A stretch of 64,000 nt of DNA from Oscillibacter sp. 1-3 (GTDB lineage Bacteria; Bacillota; Clostridia; Oscillospirales; Oscillospiraceae): positions 1 to 64,000 of the forward strand of contig NZ_KE159710.1 of assembly GCF_000403435.2 (NCBI RefSeq), written 5' to 3'. The notes under the pieces were generated by a model. The model saw only the letters and a list, made by a program, of their open reading frames with translations, made no database searches and was not told where the DNA came from. The position numbers were made by a program, and so were the translations under genes. Below are positions 7,358 through 16,692 of the stretch, piece by piece. Each line of letters opens with the position of its first letter. The first letter of the stretch is position 1.

Positions 7358-7869
7358 AGCGAGTGGGCCCCAGCTCATGGATGTTGGCGGTGTCGGTGCT
7401 GGTGTGGCTTTTCGCGGTGCTCTGCACCGTCTACGGCGTTTGGGCCCTGGTCACCGGCCAGGTCTCCTCGGACCCGGCGGTGCTGGAGTCCATCGGTGTG
7501 GCTCCGGGCCGGGAGAGGCTGATTTATTATCTTGGCGTTCCTCTCTTCGGGGCCTTCGTGGTGTATTTTGCCTTCCATATCTTCTTCATGGGTACAGGCT
7601 GTATCCTCTATGACGAAGAGATGGTGGTCTTTGTCCTGAACCGGCGGGAGCGCCGGTCCTACCGCTGGAGGGACCTGCGCCCCGGCGGTGTGACGGTGCG
7701 CAGCCTCCGGGAGATCGAACCCGGGGGAGCGGTGTTCTTGCTGGACGGCTGGTATTTTACCTTTTCGGACGGGAGGCGCTTTCCTGTCCGGGCCATCCTT
7801 CCAGGCTATGGAGAGTTTGTGAATCTGCTGGCGAAAAAGGGCCTGCTGACCGGGCAGAGAGGTGTGTGA
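7354..7869 (+). CDS. Two-pass membrane protein, PH-like C-terminal part
   Basis: A 171-residue protein of unknown function. Two membrane segments (about residues 8-33 and 58-80) precede a soluble part with alternating strands (YRWRDLRPGG, FLLDGWYFTFSDGRRFPV) resembling bacterial PH-like domains; that fold is a guess. It overlaps rbgA by four bases (ATGA), so it is co-transcribed. With the next two genes it forms a small membrane-protein insert between rbgA and rnhB. Confidence 0.75.
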   Translation: MKRVGPSSWMLAVSVLVWLFAVLCTVYGVWALVTGQVSSDPAVLESIGVAPGRERLIYYLGVPLFGAFVVYFAFHIFFMGTGCILYDEEMVVFVLNRRERRSYRWRDLRPGGVTVRSLREIEPGGAVFLLDGWYFTFSDGRRFPVRAILPGYGEFVNLLAKKGLLTGQRGV

Positions 7870-7886
7870 ATGCGTGGAAGGTGCCG

Positions 7887-8411
7887 ATGGAACATACGAA
7901 TCCGCGCCAGGAGCGGCTTTTGGGCCGAATGGTGTTTTCCGGTGTCAGCTGGGTGATTTTCCATGTCTGGGCTGCAATCTATAACGGCGTCCGCTCCATT
8001 GACCACGGCGATGGCCACAGCTACGGCTGGCAGGGCTATGCGCTGACGGCGGCATATCTGCTGAGCTTGCTGGTATTTGACGGGCTGGCGTATTTCGTCC
8101 GGAGCCGGAGCGCCGGCCGGGTGCTGGCAAAATTTTGGGCTGTATGCGGTGCAGTTATCGCCATGATTCTTGCAATATGTCTGACAGGAGCGACCGACAA
8201 AGGACTTGTAATCCTGCTCCTGCTTCTTCTGCCCTTTGTCCCTCTGCTCCCTGTTCTGGAACTGGTGATGGTGAACGATATTCTCATATTGGCGGTGATA
8301 TTCGCGCTGTGTGCGGGCCATCTTGTCTGGTTCCTGCGGCTGTATCGTCTGGCAGGGGTCTGCAGGGATTTGCGGGCAGATGAAAGCTCCAAGTTGGAGG
8401 AGACAAAATGA
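7887..8411 (+). CDS. Multi-pass membrane protein of unknown function
   Basis: About 174 residues with four to five hydrophobic segments and short charged tails; no family is recognised. I prefer the ATG at 7887, which has GGAAGG five bases upstream. A GTG at 7866, overlapping the preceding stop codon, is the alternative and would give 181 residues. The stop overlaps the ATG of the next gene (ATGA). The following broken gene encodes a protein of nearly the same length and topology, so the two may be diverged duplicates. Confidence 0.7.
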   Translation: MEHTNPRQERLLGRMVFSGVSWVIFHVWAAIYNGVRSIDHGDGHSYGWQGYALTAAYLLSLLVFDGLAYFVRSRSAGRVLAKFWAVCGAVIAMILAICLTGATDKGLVILLLLLLPFVPLLPVLELVMVNDILILAVIFALCAGHLVWFLRLYRLAGVCRDLRADESSKLEETK

Positions 8412-8953
8412 GTGACAAGACAGGAAAGATTTGTACCATTGCGGTGCTGGCGATGTGGATTGTTCTCCAGCTGTACACAAATGCCATCACGTTTTTTGAG
8501 AGCTTTTATTATACCTACTCAGACCGGACCTAGATTGCCCTGGGGCTCTGGATTCTGAGTATACTGGTTCTGGACGTGCTGCTGTATTTTTGTGGAAGTG
8601 GAAGGCTGCTATGCAAATTGAAATGGTGGTGGGTGATCTGCTGTCTGTTTTCTATGGTCATGTCGATCATATTTTTGCTTGGGGAGCGTCTGAACGGAGC
8701 TGCCGATGGGGCGGGAATCCTGCTCGGTGCCTTTGTGATGCCGCTTTTCCAGTATGGTGCCCTATCGTGGCTGGCACTGGGGCAGAGGATTAGCATACGG
8801 ATTGTGTTCTGCATCGGCTGCTTGGGAGGGGGACTGCTGTGTCTGGTCCAGTCTGCCTATATAGCTTGGCTCCGCCGCCGGATCAAAAAGAGAGGGGAGA
8901 CGCCCGATGGACCTGTGGACCCCGGAGCGGGAACAGTGGAAAAAAGGGTATAG
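8408..8953 (+). pseudogene. Membrane protein gene interrupted by an in-frame amber codon
   Basis: The ATG at 8408 has an excellent ribosome binding site (GGAGGAG) and overlaps the preceding stop codon. Codons 1-41 are open, then a TAG at 8531-8533 interrupts the frame. The same frame continues open to a stop at 8951-8953, giving 181 codons plus stop if the amber is read through. The downstream part encodes several hydrophobic segments and a basic tail ([10 protein letters not shown]). A single CAG-to-TAG change would explain the break. TAG is an ordinary stop in this window (it ends lon, rseP, scpA and others), so suppression is unlikely. The 3' end overlaps rnhB by 47 bases. Confidence 0.7.
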
Positions 8954-9527
8954 CCTCCTCTGCGGCGTGGACGAGGCGGGGGCGGGCCCCCTGGCGGGGC
9001 CGGTGTACGCCGCCGCCGTGATCCTTCCCCGGGAGATCGGCATTCCCGGCCTCAATGACTCCAAGAAGCTGACGGAGAAAAGACGGGAGGTGCTCTATGG
9101 CCGCATCACGGCCTGCGCCGCCTGGAGCGTGGCCCGGGCGGAGGTGGAGGAGATCGACCGGCTGGACATCCTCAACGCCCGCATGCTGGCCATGCAGAGA
9201 GCCATTGACGGGCTTACCGTAACGCCGGATTTGGCCCTGATCGACGGCAATCGGGACCACGGCAGCCGGGTCGCTGTCACTGCGCCCCACGTCACCATCG
9301 TGGGCGGCGACGGGAAGAGCGCCTCCATCGCCGCCGCTTCCATCCTGGCCAAGGTCAGCCGGGACAGGTATGTCTCCACGGAGCTGGAGACACGGTATCC
9401 CCAATATCAGTTTGCCAGGCACAAGGGCTACGGCACAAAGCTGCACTATGAGATGCTGGACCGGTATGGCCCCTGCCCGGCCCACCGGAGGAGCTTTTTG
9501 AAAAAGTGGGAGGCGAGGCGGCCATAA
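8907..9527 (+). CDS. rnhB: Ribonuclease HII
   Basis: A 206-residue RNase HII, which cuts the RNA strand of RNA-DNA hybrids and initiates removal of misincorporated ribonucleotides. The signature [13 protein letters not shown] carries Asp22 and Glu23; further acidic residues lie in LIDGNRD and in the LDILNARM segment. The length is typical. The start overlaps the end of the broken membrane gene and the end overlaps yraN by 22 bases, so the operon is tightly packed. Confidence 0.95.
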   Translation: MDLWTPEREQWKKGYSLLCGVDEAGAGPLAGPVYAAAVILPREIGIPGLNDSKKLTEKRREVLYGRITACAAWSVARAEVEEIDRLDILNARMLAMQRAIDGLTVTPDLALIDGNRDHGSRVAVTAPHVTIVGGDGKSASIAAASILAKVSRDRYVSTELETRYPQYQFARHKGYGTKLHYEMLDRYGPCPAHRRSFLKKWEARRP

Positions 9528-9886
9528 GCGGGACGAGAGATGCCGGAGACCGGGGCGAGCGGGCCGCGGCGGAATTTCTGGAGCGTCGGGGCTGTGAGAT
9601 TCTGGCTGCCCAGTGGAGGTGCCGGTACGGTGAGCTGGATCTGGTGGCCCGGGACCGGGACGGCGCCGTCTGCTTCGTGGAGGTAAAGCTTCGGAGCACC
9701 AGGGCCATCGGCCTGCCCCGGGAGTTTGTGGACGGCCGCAAGCAGGAGCGGCTCCGCAAGACCGCCATGGCCTATTTGGTGGAAAGCGGCATGGAGGATG
9801 CCCCCGCCCGGTTTGACGTGGCGGAGGTCTATATGGGAAGGGACGGTTCCCTCCGGGTGGAATATCTGGAGGATGCGTTTACATAA
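9506..9886 (+). CDS. yraN: YraN/UPF0102 family putative nuclease
   Basis: A 126-residue member of UPF0102, a small family with a restriction-endonuclease-like fold. The GELDLVARD and FVEVKLR segments match the E-D-ExK core. Its neighbourhood with rnhB is widespread in bacteria. A role in DNA processing is suspected from the fold but unproven. It starts with GTG inside the end of rnhB. Confidence 0.88.
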   Translation: MGGEAAISGTRDAGDRGERAAAEFLERRGCEILAAQWRCRYGELDLVARDRDGAVCFVEVKLRSTRAIGLPREFVDGRKQERLRKTAMAYLVESGMEDAPARFDVAEVYMGRDGSLRVEYLEDAFT

Positions 9887-9915
9887 CAAATCTCCTGAAA
9901 GTGAGGAAATTACTG

Positions 9916-11400
9916 ATGAAATATTACAGCACACGGGACAAATCCCTCCGCATGGACTCGGCGGAGGCCGTGAAGATGGGCCTGAGCCGGGACGGCGGAC
10001 TGCTGACGCCGGAGGCCATTCCCCAGATCGACCGGGCCTTTTTGGAGAGCCTGGTGAACGCGCGGTATCAGACCCGGGCGGCCAGGGTTATGGGGCTGTA
10101 CCTGACGGACTACACGGAGGAGGAGTTGCTCACCTTCGCCGAGAACGCCTACGGCCCCGACAAGTTCGACACGGAGGCGGTGGCCCCCGTCCGGACGCTG
10201 GACGAGAATACCCACTGCCTGGAGCTGTGGCACGGCCCCACCTCCGCCTTCAAGGACATGGCCCTCCAGATGCTGCCTCAGCTGCTGTCCGCGGCTCTGC
10301 GGAAGACCGGGGAGGATAAGACGGTCTGCATCCTGGTGGCCACCTCCGGAGACACCGGCAAGGCCGCCATGGAGGGCTTTGCCGACGTGCCTCAGACGCG
10401 GATCTGTGTGTTCTATCCCAAGGACGGCGTGTCCAGGGTCCAGGAGGCCCAGATGGTCACCCAGGAGGGGGACAACGTGGGCGTGTGCGCCGTGGCAGGT
10501 AATTTCGACGACGCCCAGGCCGGCGTGAAGCGCATCTTCTCCGATGAGGCTATCCGGGAGACTCTGGCGGGCCGGGGCTATTTCCTCTCCTCCGCCAACT
10601 CCATCAACTGGGGGCGCATTCTGCCCCAGGTGGTCTACTATATCTCCGCCTACTGCGACCTGGTGCGGGACGGAAAGCTGGACATGGGGGACAGGGTGAA
10701 CTTCTGCGTCCCCACCGGCAACTTCGGCGACATTCTGGCAGCGTACTATGCAAAGCGCATGGGCCTGCCTGTTGGAAAGCTCATCTGCGCCTCCAACTGC
10801 AACGACGTTCTGACAGATTTCCTCCGCACCGGCGTCTACGACCGCAACCGCCCCTTCCACACCACCATGAGTCCCTCCATGGACATCCTGGTGTCCAGCA
10901 ACTTGGAGCGGCTGCTGTTCGATCTCTCCGGGGAGAACGACGAAGAGGTGCGGGGCTACATGGAGTCCCTGACGAGGGACGGGAAGTACGAGGTCTCCAA
11001 CGCCATCAAGGCGGCCCTGAAAGAGGCGTTCTGGGGCGGCTTCTGCGACGAGGCCGGTACTGCCGCTGCCATCGGGGACTACTATAAAAACGGGTATCTC
11101 ATTGATACTCACACCGCCGTGGCCGCCAGCGTCATGGAGCAGTACCGCCGGGAGACCGGCGACGAGACTGTGACGGTGTTCGTCTCCACCGCTTCCCCCT
11201 ATAAGTTTTGTAACCACGTCCTCACCGCCATCGGAGAGACCCCGGCGGGAGACGGCGTGGAGCTGCTGGACCAGCTATGCGGCGTCACCGGCGTGACGGT
11301 GCCCCGGCGGCTGGCGGCATTGAAGGGCAAGGAACGGCGCTTTGACCTCACCTGCGAGAAGCCGGGCATGGACGGTGTGGTGCTGGACTTCCTGAAATGA
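9916..11400 (+). CDS. thrC: Threonine synthase
   Basis: A 494-residue PLP-dependent enzyme converting O-phosphohomoserine to threonine. The N-terminal YYSTRDKS and GLSRDGGLLTPE segments and the PLP lysine (Lys113 in TSAFKDMALQ) identify the family; the length matches the long, bacterial-type threonine synthases. The ATG at 9916 follows GAGGAA with seven bases between; a GTG at 9901 overlaps that site. No other threonine genes are nearby and no leader or T-box is visible in the 29-base gap after yraN. Confidence 0.95.
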   Translation: MKYYSTRDKSLRMDSAEAVKMGLSRDGGLLTPEAIPQIDRAFLESLVNARYQTRAARVMGLYLTDYTEEELLTFAENAYGPDKFDTEAVAPVRTLDENTHCLELWHGPTSAFKDMALQMLPQLLSAALRKTGEDKTVCILVATSGDTGKAAMEGFADVPQTRICVFYPKDGVSRVQEAQMVTQEGDNVGVCAVAGNFDDAQAGVKRIFSDEAIRETLAGRGYFLSSANSINWGRILPQVVYYISAYCDLVRDGKLDMGDRVNFCVPTGNFGDILAAYYAKRMGLPVGKLICASNCNDVLTDFLRTGVYDRNRPFHTTMSPSMDILVSSNLERLLFDLSGENDEEVRGYMESLTRDGKYEVSNAIKAALKEAFWGGFCDEAGTAAAIGDYYKNGYLIDTHTAVAASVMEQYRRETGDETVTVFVSTASPYKFCNHVLTAIGETPAGDGVELLDQLCGVTGVTVPRRLAALKGKERRFDLTCEKPGMDGVVLDFLK

Positions 11401-11440
11401 ACAGGGGAACGGCAGAGAGGAAGGTCAAAACACTGTATGC

Positions 11441-11596
11441 ATGTGGGCATGGTGTTCACTGGGGCTGCGGGTCCTGGGGACAGGACTGATAGCAGCCTCG
11501 CCGCTTCTGACTTGGGTCTGGAAGAAGATGGAGAGTCCCTGGGCCGCCAGCCACGCATATCTGCGGCCGGCCTTCATCTTTGACGATGAGATATAG
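11441..11596 (+). CDS. Possible small membrane protein or truncated paralogue
   Basis: An open frame of 51 codons from an ATG, containing one hydrophobic stretch and ending in IFDDEI. The next gene ends in ILFDDQI, so the two share a C-terminal motif and also similar flanking bases. Its TAG stop overlaps the AGGAGG of the next gene. There is no well-spaced ribosome binding site, and the zinc-ribbon part present in the next gene is missing, so it may be a decayed, internally deleted copy rather than a working gene. Confidence 0.35.
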   Translation: MWAWCSLGLRVLGTGLIAASPLLTWVWKKMESPWAASHAYLRPAFIFDDEI

Positions 11597-11608
11597 GAGG
11601 CACCCTGT

Positions 11609-11917
11609 ATGCAAAGACTGAAACGAAAGCACGCCAAGCTCTTCTGGGCCCTGTTCTGGGTGTTTTGGGGGTTGGAGGGCGCGGCGTGGGCGCTGCGGCT
11701 GGCAGGGGAAGAGCACCCCTGGCTTTTAGCTGCGGCCAGCTGGATTACGATTCTGGCCTTTCTCCCCTTGCTGGGGGCGGGCGTAATCTGGCGCCGCCGC
11801 CTCCAGTGTCCCAACTGCCATGACCGGGAGCGGAGCGGCTCCGTCCGGCTGAACCCAAAGAAAACGGACTGCTGCAAAAGCTGCGGCCAGCCCATACTCT
11901 TTGACGATCAGATTTGA
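11609..11917 (+). CDS. Small membrane protein with C-terminal zinc ribbon
   Basis: A 102-residue protein: two membrane segments (about residues 9-29 and 36-58) followed by a cytoplasmic zinc-ribbon with CPNC and, ~20 residues later, CKSC, then a short acidic end (ILFDDQI). AGGAGG at 11595-11600 sets the start. The function is unknown. Confidence 0.7.
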   Translation: MQRLKRKHAKLFWALFWVFWGLEGAAWALRLAGEEHPWLLAAASWITILAFLPLLGAGVIWRRRLQCPNCHDRERSGSVRLNPKKTDCCKSCGQPILFDDQI

Positions 11918-12023
11918 CCTGCCCCCTGCAAATACCGTTTTCAAAGCCGCCGCTCCGATTTGGATGATTGCCGGACCATCAGAGCGAGCTGAAATTTTTG
12001 GTTACATTTATATAAAAAGTAAG

Positions 12024-12181
12024 AAGCTGTATTCATGGGCGGGAATGCTGGACGGACGAGGGATTTCCGCGTCGGTCAAGGCAAATTTTTGCGGGAATAC
12101 TGGATGTATTTCAAGATAATTTAACGGAGAACGGCGCGAAAAGACCCGTCCGGACGCGTTCAACGTCTGTGAATGCAGCTT
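12024..12181. repeat. Structured inverted-repeat element
   Basis: Terminal arms AAGCTGTATTCA (12024-12035) and TGAATGCAGCTT (12170-12181) pair over all 12 positions with one wobble. Further in, GGACGG (12050-12055) pairs with CCGTCC (12146-12151), and a central hairpin is formed by 12094-12100 with 12106-12112. The element fills most of the 286-base gap before the phosphoesterase gene and codes for nothing convincing. It looks like a small non-autonomous repeat or a structured RNA. Confidence 0.5.
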
Positions 12182-12203
12182 TTAACGGAAGGGAGGGGCG
12201 TAT

Positions 12204-12890
12204 ATGGCCCTCTACGCCATCGGAGACCTGCACCTCTCCCTGGCGGTGGATAAGTCCATGGAGATCTTCGGCCCGGCCTGGGAGAACTATGTCGCCCGCA
12301 TTGAGGAGGGACTGGCCGTTCTGGGGCCGGAGGACACCCTGATTCTGGCCGGGGATACCTCCTGGGGCATGACCCTGGAGGAGGCGGAGGCAGATTTCAA
12401 ATTCCTGGACCGCTTTCCCGGGAAAAAGTACCTCATCAAGGGCAACCATGACTACTGGTGGACCACCGCCGCCAAGCTTCACCGTTTTTTTGACGAGCGG
12501 GGCATCCGAACCCTGGACATCCTCCACAACAGCTGCGTCTTTTATGGGGACTATGCCGTCTGCGGCACCCGGGGCTGGTTCCTGGAGGAGGATCAGAAGC
12601 CTCATAACGCAAAGGTCCTGAACCGGGAGGTCATGCGGCTGGAGACCTCCCTGGCGGCGGCCGGAGAGCGGCCCATCCTGTGCTTCCTCCACTACCCGCC
12701 GATGTACCAGGGCTACCAGTGTCCGGAGATCCTGGCGGCGCTGGAGAAGTACCGCGTCAAAAGCTGCTGTTACGGCCATCTCCACGGCCCCGCTATCCGC
12801 CGCAGGTGGGAGGGAGAGCGGCACGGAACGGAATTTTCCCTGATCTCCGCCGACTATCTGGGGTTTGCACCAAAAAAAATCTGCGAATAG
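12204..12890 (+). CDS. Calcineurin-like metallophosphoesterase
   Basis: A 228-residue metallophosphoesterase. Metal-binding motifs are in the expected order: GDLH (residues 7-10), GDTSW, GNHDYW, a later His in LHYPP and GHLHG near the end. The start follows GGAAGGGAGGGG. Members of this subgroup are annotated only as phosphoesterases or predicted phosphohydrolases; the substrate is unknown. It lies between the repeat element and the tig promoter and appears monocistronic. Confidence 0.87.
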   Translation: MALYAIGDLHLSLAVDKSMEIFGPAWENYVARIEEGLAVLGPEDTLILAGDTSWGMTLEEAEADFKFLDRFPGKKYLIKGNHDYWWTTAAKLHRFFDERGIRTLDILHNSCVFYGDYAVCGTRGWFLEEDQKPHNAKVLNREVMRLETSLAAAGERPILCFLHYPPMYQGYQCPEILAALEKYRVKSCCYGHLHGPAIRRRWEGERHGTEFSLISADYLGFAPKKICE

Positions 12891-12933
12891 TGGAAAATTA
12901 GTTGAAAAAAGGCTGGTAATTTCAGAATTCTTC

Positions 12934-12942
12934 TGGTAAAAT
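12934..12942 (+). promoter_or_regulatory. Candidate extended -10 promoter of tig
   Basis: TGGTAAAAT, an extended -10 (TGn plus TAAAAT) about 50 bases before the tig start; no good -35 at the right distance. A second -10-like TATACT lies at 12944-12949. Confidence 0.4.
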
Positions 12943-12991
12943 ATATACTCGCACCGGCGTGGAGCCGGCGATGAACGGAGGAGTAGACAAC

Positions 12992-14482
12992 ATGAGTGTG
13001 AAAAGCTGCGAAAAGATCGAAAAAAGCCAGGTCGCTCTGACCATCGAGGTCGGCGCGGAGGCATTTCAGGCCGCTGTCGAAAAGGCGTATCGGAAGATGC
13101 GCGGAAAGATCAATATGCCGGGTTTCCGTCCCGGCAAAGCACCCCGCAAGCTCATTGAGCGTATGTACGGCGCGGAGGTGTTTTTCGAGGAGGCCATCAA
13201 TATAGCGTTCCCCGACGCCTATGAGGAAGCTGTGAAGGAGAAGGAGCTCCAGGTGGTGGGCTACCCGGCGGTGGAGTTGGTGGGCGACGCCTCTGCCGAC
13301 GGCTTTACCTTCAAGGCCACGGTCCCCGTCTATCCCGAGGTCACCTTGGGTGAGTACAAGGGCTTGACCGCCGAGAAGGAGGAGGTGAAGGTCACCGCCG
13401 CCGATGTGGACGAGCGTCTCAAGCAGCTCAGCGACCGGAACACCCGTCTGGTGTCTGTGGAGCGGGAGGCCAAGGAGGGCGACACCGCCGTCATCGATTT
13501 TGAGGGCTTCCTGGACGGCGCTCCCTTTGACGGCGGCAAGGGGGAGAATCACAGTCTGGAGCTGGGTTCCCACAGCTTTGTTCCCGGATTTGAGGAGCAG
13601 ATTGTCGGCATGAAGGCTGGCGACGAGAAGGACATCGACATCACCTTCCCCGAGGATTACCACGCGGACCTGGCCGGCAAGGCCGTGGTCTTCAAGGTCA
13701 AGTGCCACGAGGTGAAGGAGAAGGAAGTCCCGGAGATGGACGACGAGTTCGCCAAGGATGTCAGCGAGTTTGACACCATGAAGGAGCTGAAGGCGGACCT
13801 GAAAAAGAAGATCGCCGAGGAGCGCCAGAAGGCCGCTGACCGGGAGTTTGAGGACGCCCTGATGACCAAGGTGGCCGAGGGCATCACCGCCGACATCCCC
13901 GACGCCATGGTGGAAAATCAGGCCCGGCAGTTTGTGGAGAACTTCAAGATGCAGATCACCCAGCAGGGCATCCCCTATGATCAGTACGCTCAGATGACCG
14001 GCATTACCGAGGCAAAGCTCCTGGAGGACGCCAAGGAGCCGGCCCTGCGTCAGGTGCGGATGGACCTGGCCCTGACCGCTGTCATCAAGGCTGAGAACAT
14101 CGAGGCCTCCGATGAGGATGTGGAGGAGGAGTTCAAGAAGCTGGCGGAGCAGTACGGCATGGACCTGGAGATGGTGAAGAAGTATGTCCAGGCCGACCAG
14201 GTCAAGGACCAGGTAGTCAGCCGGAAGGCCGTGGCCCTGGTGGTGGACAGCGCTTCCGCCGTGAAGCCGGAGAAGAAAAAGAAGACTGCCAAGAAGGCGG
14301 AGGACACTTCTGAGGGAGCCGCCGAGGGTGAGGAAAAGCCCAAGAAGGCGGCGAAGAAGACTGCCAAAAAGGCCGCCGACGGCGAGGAAAAAGCTGCCAA
14401 TAAAGCCGCTGACGGTGAGGAGAAGACCGCCAAGAAAACTGCAAAGAAGGCTGTGAAGGAAGCCAAGAAAGAGGAAGAGTAA
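12992..14482 (+). CDS. tig: Trigger factor with lysine/alanine-rich C-terminal extension
   Basis: A 496-residue ribosome-bound chaperone and prolyl isomerase. The N-terminal ribosome-binding signature [13 protein letters not shown] is near residues 44-56, the FKBP-type domain spans roughly 155-240, and the helical chaperone domain follows. The ATG at 12992 has GGAGGAG eight bases upstream. Trigger factors are usually about 430 residues; here the extra ~65 residues are repeats of AKK/TAKKA and DGEEK, giving a histone-H1-like, highly charged tail. It lies upstream of clpP-clpX, the usual order in Firmicutes, but a strong terminator separates them. Confidence 0.95.
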   Translation: MSVKSCEKIEKSQVALTIEVGAEAFQAAVEKAYRKMRGKINMPGFRPGKAPRKLIERMYGAEVFFEEAINIAFPDAYEEAVKEKELQVVGYPAVELVGDASADGFTFKATVPVYPEVTLGEYKGLTAEKEEVKVTAADVDERLKQLSDRNTRLVSVEREAKEGDTAVIDFEGFLDGAPFDGGKGENHSLELGSHSFVPGFEEQIVGMKAGDEKDIDITFPEDYHADLAGKAVVFKVKCHEVKEKEVPEMDDEFAKDVSEFDTMKELKADLKKKIAEERQKAADREFEDALMTKVAEGITADIPDAMVENQARQFVENFKMQITQQGIPYDQYAQMTGITEAKLLEDAKEPALRQVRMDLALTAVIKAENIEASDEDVEEEFKKLAEQYGMDLEMVKKYVQADQVKDQVVSRKAVALVVDSASAVKPEKKKKTAKKAEDTSEGAAEGEEKPKKAAKKTAKKAADGEEKAANKAADGEEKTAKKTAKKAVKEAKKEEE

Positions 14483-14516
14483 GCCGGACTTTTTCCCGTT
14501 TTACATCGGAACGGCC

Positions 14517-14557
14517 CCGTCCCGGCGGACCCCCACAGCCCGCCGGGGCGGATTTTT
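14517..14557 (+). terminator. Intrinsic terminator after tig
   Basis: Twelve-bp GC-rich stem (14517-14528 with 14540-14551, one wobble) followed by ATTTTT. Confidence 0.85.
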
Positions 14558-14705
14558 GGGATTGTTCATGGATTCGACACATTCTCTCATGGTGCTTGTG
14601 GTATCATGGGAGAATGGTTTATTGGGCAGATTCCGGATGGGCGCCGTATGCAGCGGAAGCCGGAGGGCCATGAACCGCCCCACGAAAGAACGGAGGTTTT
14701 CAAGT

Positions 14706-15290
14706 ATGAGTTTAGTCCCCTATGTTGTGGAGCAGACCAGCCGGGGAGAGCGTTCCTATGACATTTTCTCCCGCCTGCTGAATGACCGCATCGTGTTTCT
14801 GGGCGAGGAGGTCAACGCTACCACCGCAAGTCTGGTGGTGGCCCAGCTGCTGTATCTGGAGGCCCAGGACCCGGACAAGGAGATCCAGTTCTATATCAAC
14901 AGCCCCGGCGGCTCCGTCACCGACGGCATGGCCATCTATGACACCATGCAGTACGTCAAGTGTGAGGTGTCCACTATCTGCGTGGGTATGGCCGCCAGCA
15001 TGGGCGCGTTTCTGCTCAGCTCCGGCGCCAAGGGCAAGCGGCTCGTACTCCCCAACGCGGAGATTATGATCCACCAGCCCTCCGCCGGCACCCAGGGCCA
15101 GATCACCGATATGGCCATCCACCTCAAGCGTCTGGAGACCATCAAGAAGCGGATGAACCGCATTCTGGCGGAGAACACTGGCCGCTCGGTGGAGGAGGTC
15201 ACTGCCGCCTGCGAGCGTGACAACTTCATGAGCGCCGAGGAGGCGCTGGAGTTCGGCCTGGTGGATCAGATCATCACTGCCAGAAAATAA
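14706..15290 (+). CDS. clpP: ATP-dependent Clp protease proteolytic subunit
   Basis: A 194-residue serine peptidase that forms the double-ring proteolytic chamber used with ClpX. Ser98 lies in GMAASMGAF and His123 in MIHQPSAG; the catalytic Asp follows in the C-terminal third. The ATG at 14706 follows ACGGAGGT; earlier in-frame ATGs extend into non-conserved sequence. clpX follows after 23 bases. No CtsR-type operator was recognised in the upstream region. Confidence 0.97.
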   Translation: MSLVPYVVEQTSRGERSYDIFSRLLNDRIVFLGEEVNATTASLVVAQLLYLEAQDPDKEIQFYINSPGGSVTDGMAIYDTMQYVKCEVSTICVGMAASMGAFLLSSGAKGKRLVLPNAEIMIHQPSAGTQGQITDMAIHLKRLETIKKRMNRILAENTGRSVEEVTAACERDNFMSAEEALEFGLVDQIITARK

Positions 15291-15313
15291 AAGCGAGACT
15301 GAGGGTATTTACC

Positions 15314-16633
15314 ATGAGTGACGACGGCAAGAAGACGCTGCGGTGTTCCTTCTGCGGCAAGCATGAGCAGCAGGTCCACCGCATGATTCAGGGGCCCGGT
15401 GTGCGCATTTGCGACGAGTGTGTCCAGCTGTGCATGAGCATCCTGAACGACGGGTTTGACGATATGGAGTCCAACCCCCTGGAGGATATTCCCGACCAGC
15501 TCCCCACGCCCCGGGAGATCAAGGACGTGCTGGACCAGTACGTCATCGGCCAGGACGAGGCCAAGGTGGCGCTGTCCGTGGCGGTGTACAACCACTATAA
15601 GCGCATCTTTTTCGGCGGCGACGAGGACGTGGAGCTGCAAAAGAGCAACATTCTGATGCTGGGCCCCACGGGCTCCGGCAAGACTCTCTTTGCCCAGACC
15701 CTGGCCAGGATTTTGAAAGTCCCCTTCGCCATTGCCGACGCCACCACCCTTACCGAGGCGGGCTATGTGGGCGACGATGTGGAGAACATCCTCCTGCGCC
15801 TGCTCCAGGCTGCGGACTTTGATGTGGAGCGGGCCGAGCACGGCATCATCTACGTGGACGAGATTGACAAGATCGCCCGGAAGAGCGAGAATACCTCCAT
15901 TACCCGGGATGTCTCCGGCGAAGGTGTGCAGCAGGCGCTGCTGAAAATTGTGGAGGGCACCGTGGCCAACGTGCCGCCTCAGGGCGGAAGGAAGCACCCC
16001 CATCAGGAGTTCATCCAGGTGAACACCCGGAACATCCTCTTTATCTGCGGCGGCGCCTTTGACGGGCTGGACAAGATCATTGAGAAGCGTCTGGACCAAA
16101 AGAGCATCGGCTTTGGCGCCAATATCCAGGGCAAGAAGGACAAGGACCTTGACAAGATTCTCCATGAGGTCCAGCCCCACGATATTCTCAAATTCGGCAT
16201 TATCCCGGAGCTGGTGGGACGTCTGCCGGTGATCGCGCCGCTGAATGCGCTGAAGCGCGAGGATCTGGTGCGGATTCTGAAAGAGCCCAAGAACGCTCTG
16301 GTAAAGCAGTACCGGAAGCTGCTGGAGTACGATGAGGTGGAGCTGGTGTTCGAGGAGGAGGCCCTGGAGGCCGTTGCCGACAAGGCCATCGAGCGCAGCA
16401 TCGGCGCCCGGGGCCTGCGGGCCGTGATGGAGAACCTCCTCACTCAGATCATGTACGACATTCCCTCCGATCCCACCATTGTCAAGGCGGTCATCACAAA
16501 GGACTGCGTGGAGGGGAAGGGAGAGCCTCAGCTGACCCGTGACCCCAATAAAATCAATTATTCCGTGAAATTAAACACCGGCAAGGGAGAGAAGCCGAGA
16601 AACGGCGGCTCTGCCCCGCGGTCGGCGTCTTAA
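15314..16633 (+). CDS. clpX: ATP-dependent Clp protease ATP-binding subunit ClpX
   Basis: A 439-residue AAA+ unfoldase that feeds substrates to ClpP. The N-terminal zinc-binding domain has four cysteines (CSFC and CDEC), Walker A is GPTGSGKT, and Walker B is in IIYVDEIDK. The IGF-type ClpP-contact loop is recognisable as SIGFGAN. The C-terminus carries a short tail rich in Lys, Pro and Ser. It is directly downstream of clpP. Confidence 0.97.
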   Translation: MSDDGKKTLRCSFCGKHEQQVHRMIQGPGVRICDECVQLCMSILNDGFDDMESNPLEDIPDQLPTPREIKDVLDQYVIGQDEAKVALSVAVYNHYKRIFFGGDEDVELQKSNILMLGPTGSGKTLFAQTLARILKVPFAIADATTLTEAGYVGDDVENILLRLLQAADFDVERAEHGIIYVDEIDKIARKSENTSITRDVSGEGVQQALLKIVEGTVANVPPQGGRKHPHQEFIQVNTRNILFICGGAFDGLDKIIEKRLDQKSIGFGANIQGKKDKDLDKILHEVQPHDILKFGIIPELVGRLPVIAPLNALKREDLVRILKEPKNALVKQYRKLLEYDEVELVFEEEALEAVADKAIERSIGARGLRAVMENLLTQIMYDIPSDPTIVKAVITKDCVEGKGEPQLTRDPNKINYSVKLNTGKGEKPRNGGSAPRSAS

Positions 16634-16638
16634 AGAAA

Positions 16639-16674
16639 AGAGGAAGGGACGCCGCGCGCCCCTTTCTCTTTTTC
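16639..16674 (+). terminator. Terminator or attenuator between clpX and lon
   Basis: Ten-bp stem AGAGGAAGGG/CCCTTTCTCT (16639-16648 with 16660-16669, one wobble) followed by TTTTT, ending 19 bases before the lon start. It may let lon be expressed at a different level from clpPX. Confidence 0.75.
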
Positions 16675-16692
16675 CTCTGAAAGGAGAACGCC

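Noticed and set aside
8531..8533. TAG read through as pyrrolysine or by a suppressor
   Set aside because: lon, rseP, scpA, the phosphoesterase and the DUF3048 gene all end in TAG, and no PYLIS-like context or pyl gene is seen in the window.
9887..9915. T-box or threonine attenuator before thrC
   Set aside because: Only 29 bases separate yraN and thrC; no stem-loop or leader peptide fits.
9910..11217. 435-codon minus-strand frame inside thrC
   Set aside because: Shadow of thrC.
11901..12119. 72-codon plus-strand frame
   Set aside because: No ribosome binding site, and it runs through the structured inverted-repeat element.
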